From the NCBI GenBank assembly GCA_013398615.1, contig VZSR01003798.1:10477542-10541541 (forward strand): a stretch of DNA of 64,000 nt. The letters run 5' to 3'. Positions 40,801 to 51,979 of this stretch are shown piece by piece; the stretch's first letter is position 1, and each line of letters starts with the position of its first letter. Under the pieces are notes generated by a model, which made no database searches, was not told where the DNA came from, and was given only the letters and a program-made list of their open reading frames with translations. The DNA comes from Brachypodius melanocephalos (lineage: Eukaryota; Chordata; Aves; Passeriformes; Pycnonotidae). Made by a program: the position numbers and the translations under genes.

Positions 40801-43800
40801 AGGTGGGATAGATGCATTTGAAATGTCTGGATGTGTCTAGAGAAGCTCAGTGCACCTGGCTAGTGTGCTGCACCAGTAGCAATGAGTCTTGTCCCATAAC
40901 CAGAAACTGTTGAGATACAAACTTATGTCAGTAACACTGTAATACATTGGATTACAGCCCGAATCAATTCCAATGACTTGTAGCTCTCACATACAAAGCT
41001 GTGTAGAAGGGAGCAGTGACTGAACCAGCTGCAGGATTTGCTCACCAGCTGTCCCACCATTTGCCTCCTCCTCGGGGGCAGGGCTGTGTGAGGGCTGCCG
41101 GCAGGGACAGAGCATTTTGCCTTTATTTCTCACAGATCTTTATTTAGCCATACCATCTTTTCCCTCGAGTTTTTACATAAAACCAGCCTCCTCTCCCTGT
41201 TCTCTGCCATGGCTGTGTGTTCTGCCATTGCCTGCTCTGGAAGTGAAGGTTCCTAGCCAGGGGATCCATCCCTGGGCTATGACCGGCGCCTGGCGAGAAG
41301 AAGCCTTCTTGCACCAGCCAAGCAGAGGGTGATCTGAGATGAGATTAGCCGTGGGTAATCTATCCATCCTCTCTGTGAGTTGAAGTGTGTATGAATTCCA
41401 TTTCAGAGATGACTGCCTGCCTACAGCCCAACACATTCATTTTTCTGTACAGAAACTGTAATAGGGAAGACTGTAATAAAAAAAATAATTCCCATCTCTC
41501 AAATAGTTTCCACACAATGGCAGCCATGGCAGTTAGCAGGCCTACGTATTTGCTTGAGAGTTTTCCTGCCAATTTTAATTAATGGTTCTGTTTAGCAGTG
41601 TACTCATTATAGTAATTAGATCTCCATCATGTGTGATTATATCTGTATCACACATACTGCCTGAGCAGCCCCTTGCTCTTCTTTGTAGTAATCTTTCTTC
41701 TGCATTGCTGCAGTCTGAAAATGGCTGTGACTGCAGATCAATAGCATTTTATCTGCCTTTGAATGCAGTAAGACATATATATCTGTGTAGATGGATTTTG
41801 TCCTCTGGCAATGGAAATAGGCCTTAAAGTGAGTGTAAGTTATGACAAAATTAGAATACTATTCTTACTCTTCTGATACATCATCTTTATTGTGCCTTTT
41901 CATACTCTTTATTTTTGTAAAATGCTAATTCAGTTCCCCTGGGATGATGTTAAAAGAAGTACAGTCAGGGTAAGCTTATCTAACCGTGAATGCATTGCAG
42001 TGTTTCTTCAGTGCAAGATTAGGTGGTGTTGCTGTGCTCATCAATCATTTCTCCACTTCCAGCTGGCACCTGGGGGCTGGCAAAAAAAGTGATTCTCAAA
42101 GTAATTCATGGATAAAAATGGCCAGACTTTGCCAGCCTTACTCATGGATTGGTTTACTCACTGAATATCCTTGAAGAGGCCAATGTTTGTGGGTCCTTCA
42201 TTTTGTATGAATTTCAGTGGATATTATTCATTCAATGACCAATAACCCTGGAAATGTTGATTTGCATTTCTGCAGTTTGGAAGTATCAATTGTCTATTAA
42301 AGAGGCTGGTACGCTTGAGTAGCTGGGATGATTTAAAGATAAACACATCAAAAGCCTGGATTTTGGGCTCATTGCCTTTTGTGTGTAAAGTTTGTTTTGC
42401 CTGTTTACTCCACGAGCCTGTCCTTCCTATCTCCCAGACCTGGCTTGATGCTTGAAACCACTGCAGAACTGAGCACTTAACTGATACATGCAAAGAGCAT
42501 GTGTGGATTGTTCAACAAATACTTAGGTAGTTCAGAGCTTCATAACACTAACAGCAGCCATTTAGAAATTAAAGTAAATCCTATCATTAATTTCAATGGC
42601 AAATGGCTTGATCTGAATATGCAAGAGCTCACTTCATTTACTGGAGCTGTTACACAGCTCCACGTAATGCTGCAGCTGTTGCAGTGAATCAGCATCCAAA
42701 GCTGATTTTTCTAATTACAATAGATTCTAAATAAGTATTAGAAATTAGCAGTTATAAATTTCTAGAAAAAAAACCTATTTAAATTGCTGTGAGATATACA
42801 AATTAGCCGGAATTGGATAATATCATAATGGTTGTAATCCCATACAGGATGTTTAGTAATTAAACCTTCACATCTCCACATAATAATCTTAGAGTTAGAA
42901 ATAGTATTCTAGAAGTAAAATAAGCACAGAGATTTTAATGTGAAAAATGTGGATATTAAATTAATTTAGTATTTGTTCTTCATTCATTTTCATTCCGTGG
43001 TACCTTTCACTGGAGACCCTCATTCTGTCAATGTGAACGAAATCTCTCATCCCAATTACGAAATTGCTCAGTACTATTTGTCCCTATTACTCATACAGGA
43101 TGGAGACACAAGCAGGTTACATTCTCTTAAGCAATGGCAGTAACAGACCAGACAAGAAATCCTCGCTTCAGTACAGCAAATGGCAAAATTCCTGCTAACT
43201 CAGATATGGAGAGGACACCTCTGCAGGAGTGGGGAGTGTTGAATATCAGTTTTCTGTATTACTCATTTGAAATTGCCTTAAGCTGTTATAGAAATGATCA
43301 CAAGTATCAATTTGCTTCTTAATATCGTTCTATTTCTATCCCATTTTGGCCAATTTTTGAAACCTAAAAAGTCACAAATTCATTATTGTCTGTTTTGTTA
43401 AGAATGCATAGTTTAAAAGAAGGTTCTTCCACGTACTGCTGTGTGATGTTATACATTGGACGTTGCAAAATCAGTTTTAATGTATCCTGAAGGCCTTGTC
43501 TGTGGAATAATTCATTCTTGGGCAAAATACTAATTCATGTAACTTAGTATCAACCCTTAAAACATTGATGTTCTAACAAGTTAAGCTTTATATTTATGCA
43601 GCTAATTATGAACTGAAACTTTATTGTGTTTATGTGTGAATATACTGAATCTGCTGCCAGAGTCAGAACTACACAATAGGTTACCTTTCTATGTTATTTG
43701 AAAAATTGCTTTGCAGTAGAATTCTTTTATTGGAAAATAGTGATGTTTTCCAGCATAAGTCTATTTAATGCATATGGTGTGAATCAGGCTGCATAGATGC

Positions 43801-44511
43801 ATTCATCTATTGGAAAAGGAGGAAGGATCTTTCAGCATTCTGTTGCAGATTGACAGAGGAAGATTGTCAAAAACTGACACTAACACTGTGTCACAAAGGC
43901 TGCTCACTGCAGTAGTTTTCAAACCAGAATATTATGTTCTGTATCAAGGTAAATAATTGTATTATTTTTGATCTATTTTCAGAGAGTTGCTTTCATGAAT
44001 TTCCACTACATTGGTAATTTTACTGGGATTTCAACTGGAAATAGTCCATTAAATACTTTCCTTTGATTCCATGACAGTTGTGAAAATAATAGGGCACAGA
44101 CAAGAACATCAAATCCCTGGACCAGAAAATATTCTTGCTTTAGCATTTGATAGCAATCAATCAAGAGCAAGAGATGATTATTCCTCTTGGATAATAAAAG
44201 CACCGTGGTGTGTAAAAAGACTTTGTGCAGCTGTTTGGGGTTTTTTAATGGTTTTACAAGTTGCACTTAGAGAGAATTCTCTTCATGTTTGATAAAGTGC
44301 ATTGGTTGGATAAGCTTTCCAATGACGTTGTTTCTTAGGTGAAGCAGTATAATGGCAATGACTCACTGTGCAAATGAATTCTTGTTTTTCAGACTATGAT
44401 CTTTCAAAGCTGAGAGATTTCATTGATCAGCAAGCTGATGCTTATGTGGACAAGGGCATCCTGGACAAGGAAGAGGCTGATGTAATTAAGCGCATCTATG
44501 GCAGCCTGTAA
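19721..44511 (+). CDS. SCG3: Secretogranin III, complete
   Basis: Acidic granin of neuroendocrine cells; the mammalian protein binds cholesterol-rich granule membrane, chromogranin A and carboxypeptidase E, helping load dense-core granules. Coding exons: 19721-19805, 20497-20549, 21094-21139, 21234-21446, 22476-22618, 23720-23881, 24201-24378, 26228-26344, 37485-37568, 38162-38290, 40310-40390, 44393-44511. All phases agree and give 469 residues (human 468). The ATG follows cacc (Kozak). Residues 1-21 form a signal peptide (hydrophobic LAVVLQVLALLA), probably cut before FPKP. Conserved blocks: YDSTKSGLD (120-128), [52 protein letters not shown] and the C-terminus YDLSKLRDFIDQQADAYVDK. Dibasic sites at R114-R115 and R265-R266. 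The middle (about 196-262) has diverged from mammals. The exon 7 acceptor (gtggag|ACA) follows a T/A-rich tract and is the least certain boundary. Confidence 0.97.
20456..20490. repeat. (TA)n/(TG)n microsatellite
   Basis: Short TA run followed by about nine TG units, ending a few bases before the ttctag acceptor of SCG3 exon 2 (20497). It therefore overlaps that exon's pyrimidine tract, so length variation could affect splicing (inference). Confidence 0.8.
30956..31005. repeat. Exact 25-bp tandem duplication
   Basis: The 25-mer beginning tgtttatatactataatact (30956-30980) is repeated without mismatch at 30981-31005. Perfect identity suggests a recent or length-variable repeat. Confidence 0.95.
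34500..34930. promoter_or_regulatory. Candidate intronic enhancer
   Basis: A block in SCG3 intron 8 with clearly more CpG and GC than its surroundings and no repeat signature. It contains GTTGCTAAGGAAAC (34705-34718), one mismatch from an RFX X-box, a second half-site GTTGCTTAGC (34768-34777), and an E-box CAGCTG near 34898. RFX factors and E-box proteins act in neuronal and endocrine cells, fitting the gene, but function is inferred from motifs only. Confidence 0.35.
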
Positions 44512-44955
44512 AATGTTAGTGACTGCCAAACCTGTAGAAATCTAGTCTAGTTCCCCTCACTCCTGGCTCAATGACTTATGATCTGTTAATTTGAGGATAT
44601 CATTAGAAATGCTCTGTTTACATTGTACCGACAACTCTAGACAGAAATGAAGAGCTGTAGTGCTCCATTCACTTTCTGCATACTGTATTTTCCTACATTC
44701 ACAAATCAATCCTAAACACCAAATTCTGACACTGAATTTCTATTGGATAAGGTAAATATTTCTGTAATGCTCTCTGATTTATTGTTTGTGTTGGTTTACT
44801 TTTGTAGCTAAACCAATAATTCCTGTTGGAAATTTCTTTTAATGCTACATTTTTTTGCTTTCACTCAACAAGCTTTCTATAGATGAAACTATGTAAAGGG
44901 CATTATGAGAAAATAGTTCATAGTTCTCTAAATAAAATATTTGAAAATAATTTAC
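44512..44955 (+). terminator. SCG3 3' UTR and poly(A) signal
   Basis: After the TAA at 44509-44511 a 3' UTR of about 440 nt leads to AATAAA at 44931-44936. The first canonical signal is this close to the stop, so cleavage is expected near 44950. Longer isoforms cannot be excluded. Confidence 0.75.
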
Positions 44956-45727
44956 CTATTAAAGTTTTCATTAATCTTAATATTATTTTATATTCTTTTA
45001 TTTTTTGTTTTAAATACTGACACCTTTTTTGATCCTTTTTTATTTCTTTATGTAGTATTCTGTAATTTGGACTGCAGTGTCCTTAGCTAACTGATAAATC
45101 TTAGACATTACAATTGCCTTCCATATTACAGAGCTGTATTCTCTTCTTCAGCATGTGTGAACATTCTCTTTGCATCATTTGATGATTGTGCATGCATAAT
45201 TAGATGAATTCCTGATGTGAATATCCTGATAACAAGTGTAAATAACCATTTCTTTCTCTAAAGAAAAAAAAAAAAAAAGCAATTCACAATTCAAGTCATT
45301 TTGTATGGAAAGGGAAGTTTGCAATTAGAGATGTTTTTAGGAAAATGGGCCCCGCTTTTCAGAAAGACTTAAATAATCTATTGTATCTCAGTATCTCTGA
45401 ATATCAAGGCTGTGGTCTGATTACTGACCCCTGTTCTGTGCTGAGTAGTATTATCTTGGAGTACTTTTTTTTTTTTGGCCTATATATGCTAGCACTAGCC
45501 AAGAATTTGGTACTTCCCAAAGAATGAAAAGGAAGAACAAAAATGTCACCTCATTCTTCTTCCTCAACTAACAAAGTATTGGAAGAGTGGTTTATGAGGT
45601 CTTTTATCTTTAAGTGAATGGATAACTATGTATGAAGAACTGATGAAGCAAGATCAAAGGTAAAGAAGCATTTAGAAAGGTAAATTTCAAACAGAGTCCA
45701 GAAGATGTAAGACCTTAGGCCCATCAC

Positions 45728-46037
45728 CTGCAGAAACTCCAGGAAAGCCCTGTACTCTTTATTTACAAATTTTTCATTCATAATTGAGGTTATCTCTCCT
45801 CTATTTTTTTTTAAACTTATGATATTTCTAAGATTGATACAGTTACAAAATGTTATCTGATGCAGAGGTTGGAATTTGCCTGCCAGTGGATGGAGATACT
45901 GACAGAGCACTGCCTGCACAGCACAAATTTCTGTAAGTGTTAAGTCACTCATTGGGTCATTTTCTTCCTCACAGCTGGAGATTGAAAAGGAGATTTGAGC
46001 AATGTTTCTCAGCCAACTGAAGTAAACTCTGGAATCC
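45728..46037 (-). other. Unassigned exon-like open frame
   Basis: On the minus strand a tttttgcag acceptor (ending 46038) opens a frame of 103 codons that reaches ctgcag|GTGATG (45728/45727) without a stop. The frame starts by completing a codon (phase 2) with DSRVYFSWLRNIAQ and ends EFLQ. I do not recognise a family. I found no phase-compatible neighbouring exon on either side, so it may be an exon of an unknown gene, a relic, or chance. Confidence 0.25.
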
Positions 46038-47688
46038 CTGCAAAAAGTAAATAGTCAACTGAGCATTATTGATAAACAGTATTAAGTGAATGTCATAGCA
46101 CTGAGGTGTAACAGAGTAACTCCTTGCAAACTGATGAAACATAAGCCAGTGAATGTTTTCTAGCATCCACAAAATGTCATCACTGCCTGCTCATACACAT
46201 CCTAATGTGAATCATTGAATTGCAGTATCAGTCACTAATGGTGATTTTTTTTTTAGATAAAAACTGTATTAAAAAAATTAATCAATGTAAGCTTCCTCTG
46301 ACAAATCTAGACTAGTTCTAGACTGAGAACTAAGAGTAGTTTCTCTACTCTTTGAAACTCTGTAGAGAAAATAATTAGGAAAAAGAATTAATGTTATTTT
46401 AAATCAGTGCATTTGTTCTCATCTAAACCCTCTTGTTTGTTATTATTTGCTGTTGTTCCCAAAGATCCAAATTTCTTTATATCCCAATAGATCTCAGTTG
46501 CATTGTGCAACAGCTTCTGACTTCGTTTCTTATATGACCGTCACATGGGAAAAGCAAACTGTTTCCCAAATTTGGATTTATAACAGGAATCAGGAGGATG
46601 GTAACTAACCATAGACCTCTACAATTTGGGAAGTGGTAGTGACTTAGGATCTACAGTTGAAAAAAACAAAAAAGGACAAACTGTCCTTCTCCAATGGCTG
46701 CTTTTAAAAAGACCCCAAATTTTCTTCTCCTATCAATATGATGAGTAGTATAAGAATAATTTCAGTTTTCATTGGAAGTTAGTTTCTTACTTCATCCTCA
46801 CACAAGTCTGGTACTAAAGGGCAGATGTCATCAATAGTGACCAGTGATTATGAACAGTGTATGGAGATATTTGTTAACCTCTCAGTTTTGCAAATTTTGT
46901 CACTTGAAAACAAAGTATCAGTGACATAACTTAGGAAAACACCCAACAATGAGTATTACCTGATTGTATTTCAGAGTATGCAAGTTCTTTGACTTGCTCT
47001 GTGCTTACCCTGCTGCTGTGCATCCCTGGGGTACACATGGAGATAACTGAAGCAGCCCGATGAGTAGCTGAGAACAGAGCAAGGCTCTGACAAACAGACC
47101 AGAAATCGCAGCTACGGTTCCTCAAACTAAATTCACTTTCCATCCTGCCCAAGCCCACTAAACTTGTTACTTGAATGCTTCAAATACTGGTTCCATTGCT
47201 GGTACGTGGAATGAGCATCTATCAGTACATCACACCTTTCAGAACCAGGCAGTGAAACACAGCCAGCCTGATGAATCACCCTGCATTCCTAAAGGGCTGT
47301 GACTTACTCGAAATAAAATCAAACCCAGTGACGCAAGTTTCAGCCTGCATCACAGATCAGTCCTGATTTTGCAGGGAACACTTGGAGCACATTAGGCCTT
47401 GACATGCACTGCTCTGTGTTTAGCCATAATTAGTAAATCATAGTGCTTGCTTTCTTCCTGGTGAGAAAGGTATTTTCAACAACTGCACATCTCTGTCTCA
47501 AAACTGACAAAATTCAGTTTCTGTGTTGTTTCTATCTCTGCTGGATCCTTCAGAAATCCTTCACTTCTAAATTATCACTGAAAATGTAATAAGTACAATA
47601 TATATGGTATTCACCTTTTGAGCTTTTCTAATAGACTATTGTTTCTGATACTGTACTTTATTAAACACTTTACTACAAGCTACATTAG

Positions 47689-48272
47689 TGTGCTGCTTTT
47701 GGCTGGGGTAGACTTTCTTTTCTCCACAGTAGCCAATATAGAGCTGTGTTTTGGATCTGTGCTGGAAACACAAACGTGTTGATAACACAGGGACGTTTTA
47801 GCTCCTGCTGAGCAGAGCTTGCACAGAGCCAAGGCCTTTGCTGCTCCTCACCCACCCCTGAGGAGGCTGGGGGTGCACAAGAAGCTGGGAAGGGCCCCAG
47901 GCAGGACAGCTGATCCCAGCTGACCCAGGGGATGTCCCAGACCATGTGGTGCCGTGCTCAGTGCCAAAGCTGGGGAAGGAGGAAAGGGGCCAGGTGATCA
48001 GAGCAATGTTTGTTTTGTTTTCCCAATCAACCCTTACGGTGGAGTCCTGCTTCTCTGGAGGTGGCTGAACACCTGCCTGCCCATGGGAAGTGGTGAATGA
48101 ATTCCTTTCCTTTGCCTTCATGCCCAGCTTTTGTATTACCTATTAAACTGGCTTTATCTCGACTTGTGAGTTTTCTGCCTTTCACCCTTGTGATGCTCTG
48201 CCCCATCCCTGGGTGGGAGGGGCAGTGAGGGGCTGTGAGGGGCTGGGTTGCCAGCTGAGGTTAAAACACAAG
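47689..48272 (+). mobile_element. Solo LTR of an avian endogenous retrovirus, decayed
   Basis: The block starting tgtgctgcttttggctgggg and passing through characteristic stretches (acctgcctgcccatgggaag near 48071; tattaaactggctttatctc near 48141) matches an LTR family widespread in birds as I remember it. ATTAAA at 48142-48147 is in the expected poly(A) position, giving plus orientation. No internal retroviral genes flank it. The region where related copies carry a TATA box is substituted, and target-site duplications are not visible, so it is old and probably inert. Exact family name not assigned. Confidence 0.8.
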
Positions 48273-49442
48273 AAGCAGTACAAGGCTGCTGTTGTGTGCC
48301 AAAGAGAATGCATCTCACCTATGCACTGCCCAGCTTTTTGAGGCTATCCCGCACCCCGGAGCACAGCAGTTCACTGCCATGCAGGAAGGGGTGGGGTGCC
48401 GCAGGGATGCCCTTCTGGGAAGGTTACATGCAGCTACAGCACCTGGTGGCTGAGTTAGCTGGATCCACAGGGCTTTAGTAGCCTCCAGCCACATTGCAAC
48501 CGAGCCCTGAATGCAAATTTTTTACCACTTATGTCCCACGTCATTCACTTTAAAATATCCTTGTCCAAACCTGCCCAGGTTTTGACTTTTCAAACTTTGA
48601 CTCAAGAAATATGTAAAAACAAAACTTCAAAGATGCAGGTTCCTCAGCACAAAATAGCTGAGAAACATGGAATTTTATCTGCTTCACTTCAGCCTGACAT
48701 TGCCCTATTCCAGCCCTAAACCACACCTTGCAGGATTGGTAAAAATATGTAAACAAAGAATGAAACTACAAGTGTATGCAGAATAAAAGCAGAGTGGGAA
48801 GAAAAATATACATGGTGATGAATAAAATACATAAAATATACAGGGAAATATGTCACTTTGCTAAGTAATAATGTGAAAACATGAATCAAGACATTAAAAC
48901 ACTAGTTATTTCAGAGCCTTAAGAATACTTTTAAGAGTAGTAAAGCCCCACCTTGGCTCACTCTGTGTGTATTACAGACAATTTGCAGGCACGGTTTCCT
49001 CTCACCTGCTCAGTTGTCCTGGGGCAGAGCAGGCCCAGGGTGCCCCAGGGCCCTGTGTGTGACACCCACAGAGGTGATGAGGCCTCTTGGCAGAGAAGGG
49101 CTGCAAGGAGCTGGCAGAGGCACGGCAAAGCAGCTCCCAGAAGCGTTTCACCTACACATGAAACCCAGGCGTGCATTTGCCCTAGGGATTGTGATGCACT
49201 ACAGCTACCTATCTAAACTACCTGAAAACCGGGAGCAGGCATTAATTAAACACAGGAAATGCAGCTCTTCGCCCCCAGGGGCTGCCAGGACAGAGAATCT
49301 GTCACCTGGTGCTCTGGCCAAGACATGGTGCCCACAGGTGAGGAGCCCCGGCCAGCCCGGGCCCCTCAGGGCTCGGCTGTGCCAGAGGCTCCTCAGAGCC
49401 CCAGCACAGGGCGAGGCCCAGCGGGCACGGACAGCACCCGGC

Positions 49443-49542
49443 NNNNNNNNNNNNNNNNNNNNNNNNNNNNNNNNNNNNNNNNNNNNNNNNNNNNNNNNNN
49501 NNNNNNNNNNNNNNNNNNNNNNNNNNNNNNNNNNNNNNNNNN
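49443..49542. other. Assembly gap (100 N)
   Basis: Exactly 100 N, the conventional size for a gap of unknown length. The 20-mer GGGCACGGACAGCACCCGGC occurs immediately left (49423-49442) and one base right (49544-49563) of the gap. Frames drawn across it are meaningless. Confidence 0.99.
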
Positions 49543-49932
49543 AGGGCACGGACAGCACCCGGCCGTGGGACAGGCCAGAGCGGCTGTGCCAGACTCTGCT
49601 AAATACGGCGGGAAGAGCCAAACAAGATGGAGTGGAAGAGTTGAGGCATCTCTGCCTGGACCTGAGCCCTGAGCCCTTGGGGCACCACGAGGAACGTCTG
49701 CTTGGCAGGAGAGGAGCAGGGACCTGCTCTGGGACAGTGGTGGCAAGGTAGGGCTCTTGCAGGTGGCCTTTGTGTTGGGCAGTGGTGGCCAGGAGCTCCT
49801 CCCGCAGGTAGGATCCTTGAGTGGCACAGGTGGCTTGGCTGTCTCCGTAGGTTTTACACTGAGTGCCAGTTGTGTGTGGCTGTGTCCAGCCAGGAGAGGT
49901 TCTGTGGGTTATCAGAGGCTGGTACTTGCACG

Positions 49933-49993
49933 TTATCATATATTATCATATATTATCATATATTATCATATATTATCATATATCATATATCAT
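49933..49993. repeat. 10-bp AT-rich microsatellite
   Basis: Four perfect copies of TATTATCATA fill 49941-49980, with a partial copy before (49933-49940) and a degenerate tatcat tail to about 49993. It sits inside GC-rich sequence, a sharp local change of composition. Confidence 0.95.
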
Positions 49994-51271
49994 CTGCAGT
50001 GTGGCCGCTGCTCTCTGAGGGGCCGGGTGTGCAGCCATGGGCTCTGGTGTGTCCAGGCTGCCAGAGCTGCTTCCTTCCTTGTGCTTCTCTAGGGCAGCTG
50101 TCAGGGAAAAAGTTGCAGATGCTGTTTGTCCTGCAGGACCTGCAGCCCACAGGCACAGCCCTGCTCTTGGAAAGCCCGATGGAATTGTGGCTTCCCAAAG
50201 GCTGGGCAGCCCAGTCTGGGAGGCAGGAGGTGCAGTGCTCCTGTGCCAGGGAGCTGTTCTGACTTGCTCAGCAAAGAACCCCGGGTCTGGCTGTGCTGGT
50301 GCACTGGGGGAATCACAACCAGGTACAAATGCAGGTCTTTGGTAGAAAAGGATTACATTTTTCCATGGAATAATAAAATATAACTGGGCTTGAAGGTAGA
50401 GTTGCCTTTGGAAAAGTTCAGTCTGGCTTTGTAATGTTGTACTGAAATTAAATGACAAGAAGAGAAGTTATAATTGTGTAAGAAATAGATACAGTCCCAA
50501 TTTAAGAAAGATACAAGGCCTAAAACTAATTCACCAGTTTCTTCAAGAAAAATCAGAACTTCCTTTTCTTGACTAAGCTTTTTCTGTTCTTGTTAATTTG
50601 TGTGCCACTGCAGACTTTCTCTTTAGGACAAGCTAGAGTTGATTTGAATGAGCCTGCTGGCTCTGAGTTCCTGCCAGCTCTAGGGAAATACCAATTCCCG
50701 CTGAGCTTTGAATTTTTACTTCTGGTTTTAGTAAATTAATGAAACTTTCCATATTGTTTCCCTCTTAACATACTGCAGAAAGGTTTTGCTTCAAGGGAAT
50801 GATACTGATAAGCTAAAAGAGAGGAAACTGCATTTGTTGCAGAGGAGATCTAGCACATCTTTAATGACAAGAGTTTTGTGAAGTTTATGGAATACTTGAG
50901 AAAAAAATACAGGATATTTAACAAGAAGTTGCTAATATCCTAACTTCAGGACAACCGTGATTGCAGGCTGCACTCTGCCTCCCTGAGCTTCAGATGGGGT
51001 CCATTTGCAGACCTGAATACTGGCATCTCTTCTCAGAACAGGGAAGGCTTGCCCATGTGCCTCTTATTCATCTTAACAGACTGCACAAATAGGGCAGATA
51101 GCTCTTGCAGGTCTCACTTAGGAGGGTGAGTTATATAGAAAGGGTAAAGACATTATTTACTCTGAAATAAATATCTAAGAGCTTGTGAAATTAGACAAAC
51201 CATTCTTCCCAAAAAACAGGCTAGTACCAAGCTGACTTAATTATGAACACAAACATCAGTATTTTTTGCAT

Positions 51272-51979
51272 TTTATTAAATTAAAACCACACAAAATTTA
51301 ACTGCACACAAGAACACACAACTGATATTTCAATGTCATATCTCACAAAAAAACCTCTTGCGTAATTCATCCCTTTTATGAGTAGAAATCCAATACGCAA
51401 ACAGTTCTTTAACCAAAAAGCCTTTAACGAATCAAAACAAGCTGAATTCCCCTTTCTAGGAATACATCATAACCACACACAGACACACACAAAGGTTCAC
51501 AGGCAAGTTCTGCAGCCCTGAAGTAGATAAAACTTTCACAGCAAACTTGCCTATGTTTGCAGAGTAAGTAAATTTCTAACTTTCATCGTTTGTCATTTAC
51601 AAGCAAACTTATTTAATATTTTTAAATACTTAAAACAAATTTCACTTTAACAAGTATTTACAAAATCTTTACTAAAGATCAACATCCTGCATAAAGGTGA
51701 CCTCAGGGATATATAGTTGCTACCATGCTACAGTTTGCACAGAAGGGGTAAAAAGGCCATTGCTAGTTTTGGAAGGCTTAAACCTTTTATTGATATAGCA
51801 TAAGGACATTAACCTATGGAAGGCAGAAGAGGTCATAATTTCAGTGCAATTACCCATTCATGACTTCTTTTAAGTACATCAAGAGGATGAGTCCAAAAGA
51901 CTTGGGTTTTGAATTATTGACTGTTTAGTTCTGTAAGAACTGATTTCATGGAAAGTTTGCAGGCCATCACATTTGTCTT
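51272..51979 (-). terminator. LYSMD2 3' UTR with candidate poly(A) signals
   Basis: Downstream of the LYSMD2 stop on the minus strand the sequence is AT-rich and non-repetitive. AATAAA occurs on the minus strand at 51791-51786 and again at 51277-51272; either or both could be used, giving a 3' UTR of about 0.2 or 0.7 kb. Confidence 0.5.

Larger units (their letters stand above)
44956..51270. other. Intergenic region, SCG3 and LYSMD2 tail to tail
   Basis: About 6.3 kb. Contents: AT-rich sequence with one exon-like minus-strand frame (45728-46037), an ERV LTR (about 47689-48272), GC-rich low-complexity sequence around a 100-N gap (48950-50300), a 10-bp microsatellite (49933-49993), then AT-rich sequence with nothing recognisable up to the LYSMD2 3' UTR. 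Confidence 0.75.

Noticed and set aside
46931..47158. Minus-strand frame of 75 codons with donor-like sites, considered as a partner exon for 45728-46037
   Set aside because: Its possible donors leave phase 0 or 1, while the acceptor at 46037 needs phase 2; no clear acceptor of its own.
47685..48121. Minus-strand frames of 86 and 107 codons
   Set aside because: They lie antisense inside the ERV LTR, which is non-coding.
49014..49939. Frames of about 245 codons crossing 49443-49542
   Set aside because: They pass through 100 N of unknown true length, so the frame is not real evidence of coding.
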